Below, in pieces: positions 34,422-47,830 of a stretch of DNA of 64,000 bases. The number at the start of each line of letters is the position of its first letter. Position 1 is the first letter of the stretch. The position numbers were made by a program, and so were the translations under genes. Source of the stretch: Epiperipatus broadwayi (taxonomy: Eukaryota > Onychophora > Udeonychophora > Euonychophora > Peripatidae). The stretch is taken from assembly GCA_028023455.1 (NCBI GenBank), contig JAQFVV010012420.1:8323194-8387193 (forward strand), written 5' to 3'. Under the pieces are notes generated by a model. It was not told where the DNA came from. It did not search any database and worked only from the letters and a program-made list of their open reading frames with translations.

Positions 34422-37400
34422 AAATTTGGGCTCAGTTGCAAATTAATGAAAAACTGATATTTTATAGATTTTTACTCATGAAGGATCTGATACATGTTTT
34501 GAATTGATTTTTTGTAAAAATACAATTGTATTCTAAATTATGCTAAGGGTCTGGTCATGTGCAATGACAAAGTACTAATGTTTTTATCACCCTATTTATA
34601 CAATTCTTTAGAAGTCTGTTGTGTAAATGAGTTAACTCCATATACAATGATTACCCAAAAGATAAATAAATCTCTAAATTAGCTACCAGTGATTTGGGAT
34701 TAAATGCAGACATCTATTCTTGAAAAAATATAGTATTGTGTTTTCAGACTTAACTGGAGTGTTAGAAAATACCACTTAACCTGAGAAGTAGAGTGTAATA
34801 TTGAGCTAGTTTAGAGGACTACAGTATTGGGTATAATGCAATCTCATTGTAGGTGTTATTCATAACACAATTTTTCCAAAAATTGGCACTTAAATCTGAT
34901 GGCATTCAGTTGTTATAAATATGCCATGAAGAAAATAAAATAGGCTTTGCCATTTTAAAACAATAGTTCTTACTTAAAAGGTGAACAAAGGAATACAATT
35001 AATCATTATTCCGTGAATTAGGATTATAATGGTAATGAACTTGAAATAATTCCATATAGGGTATTTATAGATAGTAATTATCACATTCTTTATGCAAGGT
35101 TCATGTTCAGCATTTATAAACAAGTGTGGAGCTGTCACATCATCAGATGAAGAACCAAAAACCTTGGCAGTTCATATCTACAATAAATGAAGACTTTCTT
35201 GTATGCTTTTTTTGGGCTTCTTTTATGTAAATCTCTTAGCAGACATTTAGGAAATGGCAATTGCAGAAACAAAATCACATAGTTAAGGATATAGAGAATC
35301 CAGCAGTCCATTATCACAGAGACTGCAATGTTCACAGGTAATAATCAGCAGAGTGATAGAAAAAAATAACTAGTTTTTTATACTGCTGACCAACCATTGT
35401 TTTGAACAATCACTCACATTAATCAGTTTTTCAATCTTCTTTTTTTAATTAATTAATCTTTTTAATTATAGCATTACTTATCTGATCAGTTATCTGGCTT
35501 TTGTAAAATGACTTAACCGCTTATAACTTTAGAAAATTATTTTATATTTAATTAGATAACTTTACATTCCATTTCCTTTTAAATTAATACTTTAGCTTAT
35601 TCAATACAATTTTAAATTACTTTTTCTCTTTTCAAAAGATACCATTTTGAATTTGTAGTTTTTAAAGAGAAGACAATCAATTTATTTTGTAAGTCATTAC
35701 CTTCATTAAGAAAATCTAATTAAATTTTATAAATTATCACTATTTTTTTTTCTCTTTTTCTTTTACTTCAAATCATTTATTTTAAATCAAGTGTGATATA
35801 ATTTGACCAACTTTTATTCTGTTATTTTGTTTAATTCTAAACCAATCTTTTGTTTTCCATTTCAAAAATGTCTTCCTTCTCTAACTACTATTGTAATATC
35901 TATTTAAATGATTTACATTAGGTAGCCCTTTTTATTTTTAAATATATGTATATATTTTTTAAATACTTTTTATGTAACATGTATATTTTACATATTTGTT
36001 GCAATATATACCTGTCTTCACATCCAGTGTATCACCTGATTTATTTTTCATTGTTATTTTTATATTTTTTTTCATTGCAATGATTTTAATTTTATCTATT
36101 TGTTAATGTTATTGCTGCATTTTATACTTTTTTTTCTACGCTATTTTATTATCACATTTTATTTCTGATAGTTTTGACAATTCTTAAGAATTACTTTTAA
36201 TGATAGTATGGGGCACTTTATGATGTAAACTGTTTTATTATCTATGATATAGCTCTAAATTTGAGATGCTAAAGGAAATTGTCTTAAAAGATAAGCAAAG
36301 ACAAACAACCACCAATGATAATCAAGGATTTTTATCATCATAATACTCAATTGCCTTATGGCCCATTCAAGTCTTGAGAAAATAGTTTTACATATAATCA
36401 AATTAAATTAAACACTACACACATATATATATACACACTGAGAAAGACATCTATCTCAATTTATAATTTATATTTGAAATTAAAAATAGTTAATAATTAT
36501 AAATTAAAATTGAAGTTTTACAAATTAAATTAGATTTTTTTTTATTATTAAATCTAGTTTTCTAAAGTAGGCGCACACACATATCAATAATGGTCTGTGC
36601 TTATAATAAAACAGTCATTTTTAAATTTAGTTTTAAAAAGATAAAAACTACATTTATTTTAGTTAAATTTGCTTTAAAAATTGTCTATAGAAACAAATTT
36701 TAATTAAATACTTATTAATTTTTTTTTGCTAAAATAGCTTATCTCTATATTAATTGAAATTCTTAAAAAATTGAAGCTTTGTCTCACATTTTGTAAATGT
36801 TTTAAATTTCAATTAAATATATGTTTAGGGATTAAGTTAGTTAAGTGTTATCTATAACATGTTGGTTACAGATCTAAAGAATTTTGTAAATATAATTACT
36901 AGAAATGTGTTTTGCAAAATTTATAATATAAAAGGGCTGATCCAGAAAATAATTTTGTCTTCAGTCTGTTTTTTTAGTATTGATTGCTCAACATGGATTA
37001 CATGGAATCTTACCAAGCAGTTGAAAGAATCAAAATGCATTACTGATCACTACTAAAGAACTTTGTTCATAGGGCATGGAGCTCATAATCACCAAGATGT
37101 CAAATTCAACTTGCTGAATTTGATTCAATGCTGCTCAAATTAGGTTCATGTATATTAAATTGTAATTAAAACATATGCAATTCTCAATAATAAAAACTTC
37201 AGACCAACTTTACATTGAAATGTAAATCCTGATTGTGATCAAAATTTAAAACCATAAATGGAAAGGTTTGACTTGTAAACTATAAAAGCGCTCTATTTTT
37301 GAAAATGTATTAACATACATGTAATTTCACCTTTATAAAGAAACAACATCTGGTAACCCATTTATTTATTTTATGAACAATTTAATAAATATTTAAACTT

Positions 37401-40400
37401 TAGTTACCAACAAGTCTGTTATATTTAGAGATCTTGATCAAGTTATAATTTTTATTTATATGATTTTATGTATTTATTTTATTGAACTTAATTTTAATAT
37501 TTACATTTATAACAAGTAATTTAGTTTTAGATTAGGACATATATAATATATTGTGGTTTGCTTTTAAATATTAAAGATAAAAGAAAAATCAGTTTTGTTT
37601 CTTCTTCTTTTTTTTTTCCTCCTAAAAAGTTTGATTTTAATAATTAGAATTTAGTTTTAGAGTAATCAACATTTAATTTAAATAAATGTAAATCAATCTT
37701 TCTCCTAAAAAAAAAAGATTTAATTTTGAAATAGTTAAAATTTAGTTTTAAAAATTTTATCTCTCTGAAGCTAATTAAAAATCATTCAATATATTTCAAA
37801 ATAATGGAATGTATGCATGGATATAAAAATAGTTTTAATAAGTTGATTTTAGTGTGCTTAAAAAATTGAGGTAGATTGATATTTATTTTTATTGTTTAAC
37901 ATATGTGTCTGAAATTAAAGATTGGGACATATATGTGTATGCACTTTATATAGCAATCTTATAGATATTTATCCATTGGACTCAAATTCCATACCTCCCC
38001 CATGATATACATTATTTCCACTTTAGCAACTCATGGATGACTTTGATTTTAGGTTTAGAGACATTTTTTTTCCACAAATTTTATTTTACTTTGCACTCCA
38101 AGTGGTTAGAGGCTATTTATTGTGGTTTTACCTTTAAAATAATATGGGATCAAATGCATGGTGCATAGGTCTGATTTGTAATGGTCTGCACATTGAGAAC
38201 ATTTATAGTTAATTTAAGATTTTGAAACTAGCTTTTTCTGTATAGTATGACTGATTGAACATAAAATTCTCATCTTTAAAATTTAAGTGTAAAATGATGA
38301 AATCTCAATAGAACTTTAACTGTTAAAAAGTGAAGTAACCTGAACACAAAGATAAGAAATTTTTCCAAAGAAAGGAAATTGTTACTCAGAGAGCAAGAAT
38401 TGTAAAGAATTGAATCCCTTAAAAACATGTTACTGTATGTACAAATCATGCAAATGTCCAAAGTTGAAAATAAAACTCAAGTCTAGGTGAAAACTTTCTG
38501 ATTTATTTATTTATTTCAATCAAGCTTTTAAATAATTTATTATGAATTTTAGTTATATTTAAAAATGTGTTTTTATTCTATTATGGTAATATTTATGTGG
38601 TATTTAGTATTGAAAAATATTTGAAATATTTTTTTAATATGCTCATTCAAGTTTTCTGGGACTTCATTTAACCTAAAGGAAGAAAGAAAAGAATCTCCCT
38701 TGCTTATCTATAATTCCTTTTATTCTTTGTTTATTTATGTATAAAACTATTATATTCATATAGACTGTCCTTTTGACAAAACATTAGAATTTTGTAGGTA
38801 AATATGTTTGAAGTGATACAAGTCAAATTAGAAATATAAGGATTCATTAAACTAGACATAATAAATATATATTGCTTTTAAAATTAGTATTTTTAATTTA
38901 TAATATTGACATGTGTCAATAGATATTATTAGCCATTTGCTTTATGAAATACTTATTTATATATATTCAAATCCTATTTGGTACTTATGAGTTTTCCAGT
39001 AAACAAGATAGTAGCCCATATTTTTGATAAATCTACAGTTTTAGGAGCCCCCAAAAATGTTTACAAAAATACTGCTAGGAAATGTATTTAATATTTACAT
39101 TTTATTTTTTATTATTGTTATTTTAAAAAAAGAAATTCATTGTGGAAAAATTCTTTTTTTTGTTTTTGGATTAACAGAAAAATGAAAATAAATAAATATA
39201 AATACAATATTTACATTTTCTTCATGCCTACAGCATCTACAGCATACAATCATATCATGACCATTAGCACACTTTTCAGGAGACAGGATTCCCTACTTTT
39301 GAAAATAATTAATTGAATCATATTGTGTAACAGAAAGGTCCCAAACTTTTAACAATTTACAAAAAAAATTGCTGGTAAAAAGAAACAAGCTAAATTGGAT
39401 CAGAGTACGATAATATTAAGTGACTTACCACTTCCCACCTTATAGTATAAGTAAAAAAAAAAAATTGAAATACAGCGTCTTAATGAAATTTATTGGAATT
39501 TATTCCTTTTTTAAAAATTAAACAATTGATTTATTAATTTTGTTTTAATTTAATAACTAACACAACTTCAGTAGATTATAGGTTCTCAAAACTGTGCATT
39601 TGTCAAAAATACAGACTGCCATCTTGGTTTACAGGAAAAGACACAAGTACCTTTTATTTTATTAGATTATTCATTTTGTTAAGTTTAAAGCTTTTATATT
39701 TTTTCAATCTCAATTCTATGCACTATTTGAAAGATACAATATTTAATTGATGTTTATAAAACAATCAGGTATTAATTCCTAAATTTAGCATATAGTGATT
39801 AATTGCCATAGTTAATAAAGCTACCATTATTGGAAATAAACAATTATGTGCTAGTATGAGATAGTGATCATGTGATTATTGGAAATAACAATAAAAATGA
39901 GGTTAGGGTGAATTAGTTATAGGATGGTCATGGTTTTATAATAAATATAATGAGTGGCATTTAAATAATATCATTATCACTAATAAATTAGATATCATCA
40001 ATTATTTAGCTTCTCAGAGATATATATTTGAAAAGTAATGCATTTTTCATTTAAGCATCTGAAAATATACACAGTATTTAAAATCACATAAATTTAAAGA
40101 TTCTAATTGCAGTCATCATTACAATTTTTAATCTATATTTTTTAACTGCCTCAATATGATAGCTTGTTGAATTGCTTGGAAAGAGGTTAATCTTAAAGAA
40201 TACCAACACTAATTTATTTAAACTCCAGATATATTTGTACTGTTATATTCATCATGGAATATTGTGGTTAATAAAATCATTCAATTCTATTCTTTATTTA
40301 GTTACTTTTGTAACATTAGCATGTAAGCAAGAATAATTAAGTACATTTTCACTAGGATATTCTTATTATATTCCCCTTTATTTCTCTATTGATTTTTAAA

Positions 40401-40890
40401 TTATAAAAGAATAGATTTGCTAGTCATATATATATATTAATTCTGTTACATTCTGAATATAATAAAATTATTTGTATATTTTTACTATATCCAATTTTTC
40501 ATTATAATATATATGTTTATATAAATTAAATAGAAACAGGTAGCCAATAAACTTAAAGAAGAAAAAGCATTTGTTGACACATGAGCATAATCATTCTTAG
40601 CTCTCAAAAGTCATATGCTTATGTTAAATTTATATGTATACTTTAGGCTAAGTGTATTTAGTATTTAATATATCTATATTATCACTCATAAATAATAACT
40701 ATGATCATTCTAACTTAAATAGCATTAAAATATTATTAAAAAAAAAAGAAATATGGAGGAAAAAGTATTGTTATTTTAGTCTGTTTAAATATTTATCATC
40801 TTACGATATGGTCTTTTAAATTTTGTGTAGCAAATGTATTTTTTTTTTTTTGGAAGAATTCAGGGTTTGCCTAATTGTTTCTCTCCATTA
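34422..40890. other. AT-rich non-coding DNA
   Basis: About 6.5 kb with no supportable gene or mobile element. Minor features are an AT-poorer stretch near 35,135-35,335 with a 66-codon minus frame and another near 36,920-37,130, neither recognisable. A T/A-rich, C-poor composition runs throughout. Confidence 0.45.
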
Positions 40891-40899
40891 TATTCTGTT

Positions 40900-42060
40900 T
40901 CTAGTCATATGCTTCAATGAAAACAATCAATATTACTCGTTTTAAGTTGCTAAAACAGTTTTCTAACATAAATATAGCCTGTCTCTCTCTGAAATCCATT
41001 ATCCAAATTATATATGTATATCTAAAATATTATGTACATTTGTTGAAGATAAAAATCTTTCCAAATGCTACACTGACAGTAATAAAATCTTACAGGCATT
41101 CAAGATTAACTGCCAGTCAAACGAAATAAGTCTCACTTTGCCTGAAGTCTCAAGATCTTACATGGATAATAACTTTAGACAACTGCAAAATGAATTTTAT
41201 CTTTATGATATATGTAAATAGTCTCATTTAAAGTAGCTCAATTTAATATTCAAAGAGCAGAATCACTAAATATTGATTTTTAATAATTTTACAAATGCTT
41301 GATCTTATGTAAATATGTAATGTTAGAAATGTACTCATGAAATATTATGTAAATTTGTTGAAGGCAAATAACTTTCCAACAGCCACATAAACAATATTAA
41401 AATTTTGCAAAAAATCGTATAGCTACTTGGCAATCAAATAAAATGAGTCTCTGACGTTTTAAGAACTTACATCGGAGATAAGTTTAGGCAATGCTGACTG
41501 CTAGAATTAAATTTTAGTCATTGTAGAAATAAATAAAGTTCAACTTAACTTGATATTCACAAACGGAATCATTAATAATTTTTTAATAACTTTGAAAATA
41601 TATAATATTGGAAATCCATGAAATATGTAAATTTGTTGAAGATGAAGATCTATCTATTCAATTGCTATGCAAACAATGTTAAAATCTCATAAAACCTTGT
41701 GTGTCTATTTTCCGTTAGATTTTATTTATATCTACAATGAATAAAACTTCATTTTCACATATAATGTTATTTAAACTTGCTTTCATATAAGTTCTTGGAC
41801 CTTCAGACAACTAAAAATTAATTTTGTTTGATTGCAGTTGTTAGAAACGTATTCGCTCTCGACAAACACATAATTATAAAAAACAAAAGTAAAATCTTAT
41901 TTCATCTTAGAAAATAAATTGAAGATTTTTTTTAAAAGTATGTTGAAATATGTCATAATTTATTATTTTATATGTCATTAGATATTGCAAACAGTATTTA
42001 GTCAAACAATCACTAGATCTAATAAAATCTTAATAGGTTGAAGATCAAAACAAACACCTC
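40900..42060. repeat. Old tandem array, ~280-316-bp period
   Basis: The block GAAATATTATGTAAATTTGTTGAAG, with a following CTTTCCAA...CTA/CAC and TAATAAAATCTTAC-like segment, recurs at about 41,023, 41,339 and 41,620, with weaker echoes beyond 41,990. Later in each unit come ACTGCCAGTCAAACGAAAT-like and GACAACT-like segments. Units are diverged and AT-rich. The 70-codon frame at 40,917-41,129 lies inside a unit and is not conserved in the next one, so it is not a gene. Confidence 0.55.
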
Positions 42061-42287
42061 TTTGAATTTTGAAGAAAACAATTACTTCAGATAAGCATTT
42101 ACAAAATAGAAACATTTTTTTTTTCATTATATGTAAAATAACATTAACACGTCTAAATAATTGTTATAATTCTCTGTTAAAAAACTGTAAAGAAACATTA
42201 GATGGATAATAAAAGACTTCAACGAAACGAAAAACACTTAAAACAATTCTAGAATTAACTTTTAATTTATAATTTTTTATATATATT

Positions 42288-42331
42288 CGCGATCGAATCC
42301 GAAAAACGAGATTTTTAGCTAACACGCTACC
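42288..42331 (-). other. tRNA-like fragment (SINE head or tRNA relic)
   Basis: On the minus strand a D-arm-like GGTAGCGTGTTAGC is followed by an AAAA/TTTT stem with a 7-base ATCTCGT loop (U33 present, CTC in the anticodon place) and a B-box-like GGATTCGATCGCG. The acceptor stem and a normal T stem are not convincing, so it is more likely a tRNA-derived relic than a gene. It stands out as GC-rich in its surroundings. Confidence 0.3.
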
Positions 42332-43857
42332 GGAGAATTAACTCTTCTGGGCATGTTCTGTCAAAACAAAAACTAAAATATAGTTTTTTATATAAATATA
42401 TTTACTTTGATCAATTTATTTTTTTTGATTTCGACCCTTTTATTCTTATATTGGTTTAAAAAGATTTTTTTCCACTTCAAACAGGATTTTTTAATATATA
42501 TATATTTCTGATACAGTTTGCCATTTAAAAGAATTTGTCTTGTAGCTATTTTTTGTTGTAATTAAATTTACCGACGAAAAAATAAAATCAGGTTTGAAGA
42601 ACATTGCAACATGAATCAGGAAAACCCAATTTCTGTTTTTTTTTTTTTTTTAAAATAATATAGAAAAAAAATCATTCAAACTTTTACAAAAATATATTTT
42701 ACTTTTTCCGTTTGTATAAGTTATAAACTTTGCTAAAAATTTTAAATCAAAAAATACAAATAATTCAATTACGATTTTAAAAATCATTATTTTGTTATTT
42801 CAAAATTATTTTGAATAATGAAATCACTGATATAATAATAATTTTAATACTATCTATTGTTTATCAAATATATATATATTCCCCGTTTCATTAATTCCTT
42901 AGAAGTTTTACGTATTTTGCAATCACAAAAAAACAAACAGTATTTAAATAAGTTTATAATGGTGTCAGTCTGCTACATACACATGCGCTTGTAAATATAC
43001 GAATATTTAACTCTTTTAATATGCTGCAGCGACCCCTATCTTTCTTTACAGCATTTTTTAAAGTTAAACAGTAAGTTTGAATACAAAATAGCATTTTTTG
43101 ACCATCATGGTTATATAAATGATACTTATAGACAAAGACTAATACTGATTTGTTCTAGTCTTATTAAGTAACACTCCAAACATTTTAGTTTGAATTAGTT
43201 GATAATTGAGATTAATAAAATATATAACATTTGAAATGTTTCTAATATTATAATTAAATAAGTTATTTTGCATAATTTTGTGTAGTGATAAAGTGGAAGC
43301 ACTGAGAACTAAAGATCAATGGATTACAACTTAGCTCTGTTATCTCTCATGTGATAAACAATTCTATTATTTGATATATTTTTCTCACTTTTAAGTCGAT
43401 AGCTCAATTTTGAAGCTTTATAATTTAGAAGTTTTAATTAAATTATAAATTAGTGATCAGGCTAATGCACATGCACTTTACAGATTTTAAACTATACATA
43501 AATGAATACTCTCATTCTCAAACACAAGATAAAGTCTTTATGAAAAGATAGAATGAATCCATCTTTCATTTCAACCGAAATGTTTAAGTATGGGCCAATC
43601 TTAAGTGTTTGGAGATGAAAGCTTGCCTCTATTTCTAGAGAGATTTTCCTTTCTCTCTTTCTGCAACATAAAAATATTAACCTCAAAATACTACCAGCCT
43701 ATCTATTATCATAACATGAAAAAGAATGTTTCAGAATCCTAGCTGGTATATTTTTTTATGAATTTAATTATCAAAAAAGTTTTCTTAAATTAATTAATAA
43801 CAAAAGATTAAAAATAATTTTTTTTACAGAAAATAAATTACCTAATCCCTACCATGT
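42332..43857. other. AT-rich non-coding DNA
   Basis: No recognisable gene or transposon before the Penelope-like inverted repeat. Confidence 0.5.
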
Positions 43858-44881
43858 TAAAAACCAATATTTCTGTTGTTATTTACCAGAGATAATATTA
43901 TTAATATATACCATTAAAATAATTGTCAAGTGGTTTTATCACTACCATATTTCTATCAAGGCAAACTTGGTAAAACATGGACTCCTTATAAACTTAAAAA
44001 CTCACTTTAACAATCAGACATCATTAACCTGAAAACTAGTTTGTTTAGCATTAATTGCATCTTGGGACTTCTTAATTAAATATGATTCCTTAATCTTTTG
44101 TTTCTTGTCATGTGGCTCAAACATCAATATATTAAACTTTTGTAGAATAAAACTGACCCATTGCCCAGTGATGAATATAAAATGTTCAATATACCATACT
44201 ATTTTCAAGTGCTCTTCTATATAAATAATTATGTTGTTGCAAATGACATTTTATATTCACTCTCATTTCACCAATATAAATAACAACATCCTGTAACTTG
44301 ACAAACAATAGAATATATAATTTGATACTTATCCCTATCAGCCATTTTACTTTTAGTATTATTTAATTTCCTACTAAGATTGGGTGGTATATACCAAGCT
44401 ATTCCATAATCATTACTCATAATTGATACTAACTTCACTGTATATTATGTATATTTACCATAGACACCAATTTCCTATGGTCAACTTTATCAATATAACC
44501 CTTAGATCTTTTGTGATAATGCTCAATTACAATCCTCCAAAGCATATTATACTTATAACCAACAACTACTAAATCATGAATATATTTCTCTATATTATCC
44601 TTTCTATCTGATTCATGAAAATATAACAACTGGTTATAATGCAAAAATGACTTAAATCCAGCCATCTTATGTAAAATAGGAGCATATTAATGAAGGATGT
44701 ATAAAACTCTGAATATTTAACTGCTTGATTATCATTTTATATATATATAAAATTATCATTATATATCATTAAATCCAAAAACTTAATTGAATTCATTTCC
44801 TCTTCTATCGTCCATCTTAAATCACCACCATTTTGCAAGTTGTTCAATACTATCAAGAAAAAGACTATTCATAATATTACT
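43858..44881 (-). mobile_element. Penelope-like element 3' region, left copy
   Basis: Minus-strand relic of the end of an RT ORF followed by a GIY-YIG endonuclease, the combination that defines Penelope-like elements. In order: NLQNGGDLRWTIEEE then IKFLDLMIYND (44,860-44,750), the post-palm block; a 76-codon open linker (44,435-44,665) with KYIHDLVVVGYKYNMLWRIV; then IIYSIVCQ (near 44,320) and, after a frameshift, VIYIGEMRVNIK and HLQQHN (near 44,270), the GIY and YIG halves of the nuclease; and finally EPHDKKQKIKESYLIKK. The RT catalytic core is not included. Stops and shifts make it dead. It is the left arm of an inverted pair centred at 44,882. Confidence 0.7.
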
Positions 44882-44882
44882 A

Positions 44883-45926
44883 AGTAGTATTATGAGTAGT
44901 CTTTTTCTTGATAGTATTGAACAGTGTATTGTAATCCTATTTTAAGATCAAATAGTAATATGATATATTGTAAATATGTTAACAATGTACTGATATATGG
45001 ATAGCAGGAAGTTATTGTAAAAATTATTAATAGCTTGCAAAATGTTGGGGGTTTAAGGTGGATGATAGAAGAGGAAATGAATTCAACAATTATGTTTTTG
45101 GATTTAATAATATCATATAATGATAAATTATATATATATATATAATGATAATCAAGCAATTAAATGTTTGGAATTTTATTTCATCCTACATCATATGCTC
45201 CTATTTCACATAAGATGGCTGGATTTAGGTCATTTGGTTTGTAATCAGTTGTTATGTTTTCATGAATGAGATAGAAGGAATAATATAGAGAAATATATTC
45301 ATGATTTAGTAGTTGTTGGTTATAAGCATAATGTGCTTCAGAGGATTGTAATTGAGCATTATCAGAAAAGATCTAAGAGTTATATCAATAAAGTTGACTA
45401 TAGAAAATGGGTGTCTATGGCATATATACCTAATATACAGGGTAAGTTAGCATCAGTTATGAGCAGTAATTATATACATAACCTAAGTTCCAGGATGTTG
45501 TGCTATTTGCATTGGTGAATTGAGGATGAATATGAAATGCCATTTGCAACAACATAATTATTCATATAAACAAGCAAAGCGAATGAAGATAGTATGATAT
45601 ATTCAGAATTTTATATTCATCAATGTGCAAAGGAATAGCTCTGCAAAAGTTTAATATATTGATTTATGAGCCACATGACAAGAAATGAAAGATTAAGGAA
45701 TCATATTTAATTAAGAAGTCCCAAAATGCAATTAATGCTAATCAAAGAGTTCTCTGATTAGTGATGTCTGGTTGGTGAAGTGAGTTTTTAAGTTTGTAAG
45801 GAGTCCATGTTTTTCAAAATTAGCCTTGATAAGGACAGGTTAGTGTTGAAAACGCTTGGCAATTATTTTAATAGTATATATTAATAATATTATCTCTGCT
45901 AAATAACAACAGAAGTATTGGTTTTT
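44883..45926 (+). mobile_element. Penelope-like element 3' region, right copy
   Basis: Plus-strand mirror of the left copy. It has DDRRGNEFN near 45,062, corresponding to the EEE...FLDL block in a shifted frame, and HDLVVVGYKHNVLQRIVIEH near 45,300. An open piece follows at 45,333-45,518 (HYQKRSKSYINKVDYRK). Then ICIGELRMNMK and HLQQHNYSYKQ near 45,520-45,570 form the YIG part of GIY-YIG, and EPHDKK lies near 45,675. Compared with the left arm it retains ~110 extra bases at 44,925-45,035 and lacks part of the linker before the nuclease. Outer ends of both arms are marked by ACCAATA(T/C)TTCTG. Confidence 0.7.
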
Positions 45927-46897
45927 ATCAATTTATAATTTGTAGCAGAAGAAATTTGTATTTCCAATCCCTACCTATTTTTTTGTTTTTGAACAAGAGA
46001 AATGTATTAGATAAGTAAAAATTCCTTAATTTTTACTGTCAAATTTTTAATTAAATCTCATTTTTATCTAATAAATGAAAAACATTATAAAATCTTATTT
46101 TTAATCATATACTGTTTAAGACTTTGTTTTCTATAAATCCAATAAAAAAAAATAAAAATTTCTGAATAATAAACTGTTATTATTTTAAATAATAATTCGT
46201 AGTAATTATATTCATGTATATATTTATATAAGTCTATATACATATATATAATATTTCAAATTCTCTATTTGATTCGTTAAATAAAACTACACAAAACAAC
46301 AACCATAAAAAAAGTTATATGTACATTTTTGAATACGTATTATGGACAGAGCAAGCTGTAACAACCTTGTGTTCTTGGCACAAGATATGTATGCATAAAA
46401 AAGGAAGAATGAGAGATAGATAATAAATATTTATCAGGGCAAAAATGTATCTTTCGAAACTATCTTTTTATTCTAAGTAATATCTTCTACTTTAATCAAT
46501 ATAGTATTTTTGAGATTCAGTTACAATTTTTATTTTTTCATTTATTTTTTTTAACTATAACTATATTCTTTATTACATTTTTTTCATAATATATCTACTT
46601 CTAATCTGTTGAGAACACTTTTTTCTTCTTTATAATTGTGTTTACAAAAGTTTTTTTTATTACCGAATTCTTTACAATATTTCAATGTTTTTCATAAATT
46701 ATTTATCTCTTTCCCTAAATCTTATTTCTATTCTACCTTTCTTTGATTTCTATTTTATTTTATTTTTCTTCATTCAATTTTTTAAATATGTAAAATCATT
46801 AATTTTTTTTTAAACAAGTAATCTAATTACAATTTTCACTTTTAATTTAAGATATATTTTAAATAATCTTAATTAGTATTCTTATTGTTATTTGTAT
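45927..46897. other. AT-rich non-coding DNA
   Basis: Nothing recognisable between the Penelope-like pair and the mariner relic. Confidence 0.5.
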
Positions 46898-47398
46898 GAG
46901 GTGAAACCCAAAAATAACTATAATTGTTCTTTGATAGACATTTCTATTATACTACATGGTTTTTCTGATAGATATCTCTTGTGGGAACTCTTTTGCATTA
47001 ATCTGACAAATGATGTCACCATGTGAAATCATGGTACCACATAGGCAATTTTTGTGAAGTACATTTCACATATTTGTCATTTTTGTAATGGCTGAAAAAT
47101 TGCATGGAATTCTTTTTTTTTTCAAAGCAGCAGAAAAAACAGTTATAATGCTCAAAACAGTTTAGAAACAAGTTGTTGAGAGAAAAACACAACTTTAGCA
47201 GTAAAACAAATGTGGTGAGTAAATTTCAATGTCAAGATAATAGTTTTTTTTTTTGTTTTTTAGATGCAAACAACATTTTTCACTGAGAATTCATTCATAA
47301 TGATTAGGTGTTTAAAACCTACATGTTTTGGAACTTTTGCATAGTCTGGGAAAACAAACATCCCATTTGCGGCAAACTGTGACATGCAAGCGTTACCA
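46898..47398 (+). mobile_element. mariner-like element, left half (interrupted)
   Basis: Colinear with the mariner relic at 55,988-56,610, from GTGAAACCCAAAAATAAC to ATCCCATTTGCGGC and GCAAGC. A start-like ATG at 47,088 opens MAEKLHGI, then in the same stretch KAAEKTVIMLKTV, the N-terminal helix-turn-helix region of a mariner transposase. A jump follows to FLDANNIFH, near the middle of the protein. The segment carrying the first catalytic aspartate is missing. At 47,398 the relic is cut by an LTR retrotransposon and resumes at 50,473. Confidence 0.65.
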
Positions 47399-47479
47399 TG
47401 TGCTGTGTACAGCCACCACAAATACTACAATCAGGGGTAAAGTGGTCGGACCAACAGAAATAAAAGGAATTTGGAAACA
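47399..47479 (-). repeat. 3' LTR remnant of element 2
   Basis: This ~81-bp block matches 49,908-49,992 through shared TACAGCCACCA, AATACTACA, a GGGGTAA(A/G)GTG segment and CAACAGAAATAAA. It is the U5-side part only; the rest of the LTR is not recognisable next to it, so most of the 3' LTR seems deleted or has diverged. Confidence 0.6.
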
Positions 47480-47599
47480 AAATCTAGTCTTTCTCCTCTA
47501 TATAATTTGGAAAGTCTGACACTATATTACTTCCGGTTCATTCAATTTCTTCTTCCCAACATCTGGCATGATTTATATGTTTTCACATGCTTTTCCCTG

Positions 47600-47830
47600 T
47601 TTCTGTCTTGACTATTACTATTTGTTTTGATAAATGTTCATTAATTATGTTTTTTACCCAATATTTTGTGAGCACATCTCTCACCCAGACGTTTTCTCCC
47701 ATTGTATACTGCCATTCTATGTTGTTGTTTTTGTTACTTGAAAAATTTTGATCTGGGAGAATCAGGGATAACTTTGTGTGGATCTTTCATCCGAATATTA
47801 TTTCAGCTGAAGATTTTCCCTTCGAAAAAG
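47600..47830 (-). pseudogene. Integrase C-terminal tail of element 2
   Basis: On the minus strand, from the GKSSAEIIFG block near 47,820, the reading continues through degraded frames. It passes QQHRMAVYNGRKR near 47,715 and a WV(K)NIINEHL-like segment to KTETGKSM and KHINHARC near 47,600. This is the order of a Ty3/mdg4 integrase C-terminus (capsid-like pro-rich block, basic module, terminal H-x-N). The catalytic core upstream is absent because of the deletion joining it to RT. Confidence 0.6.
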
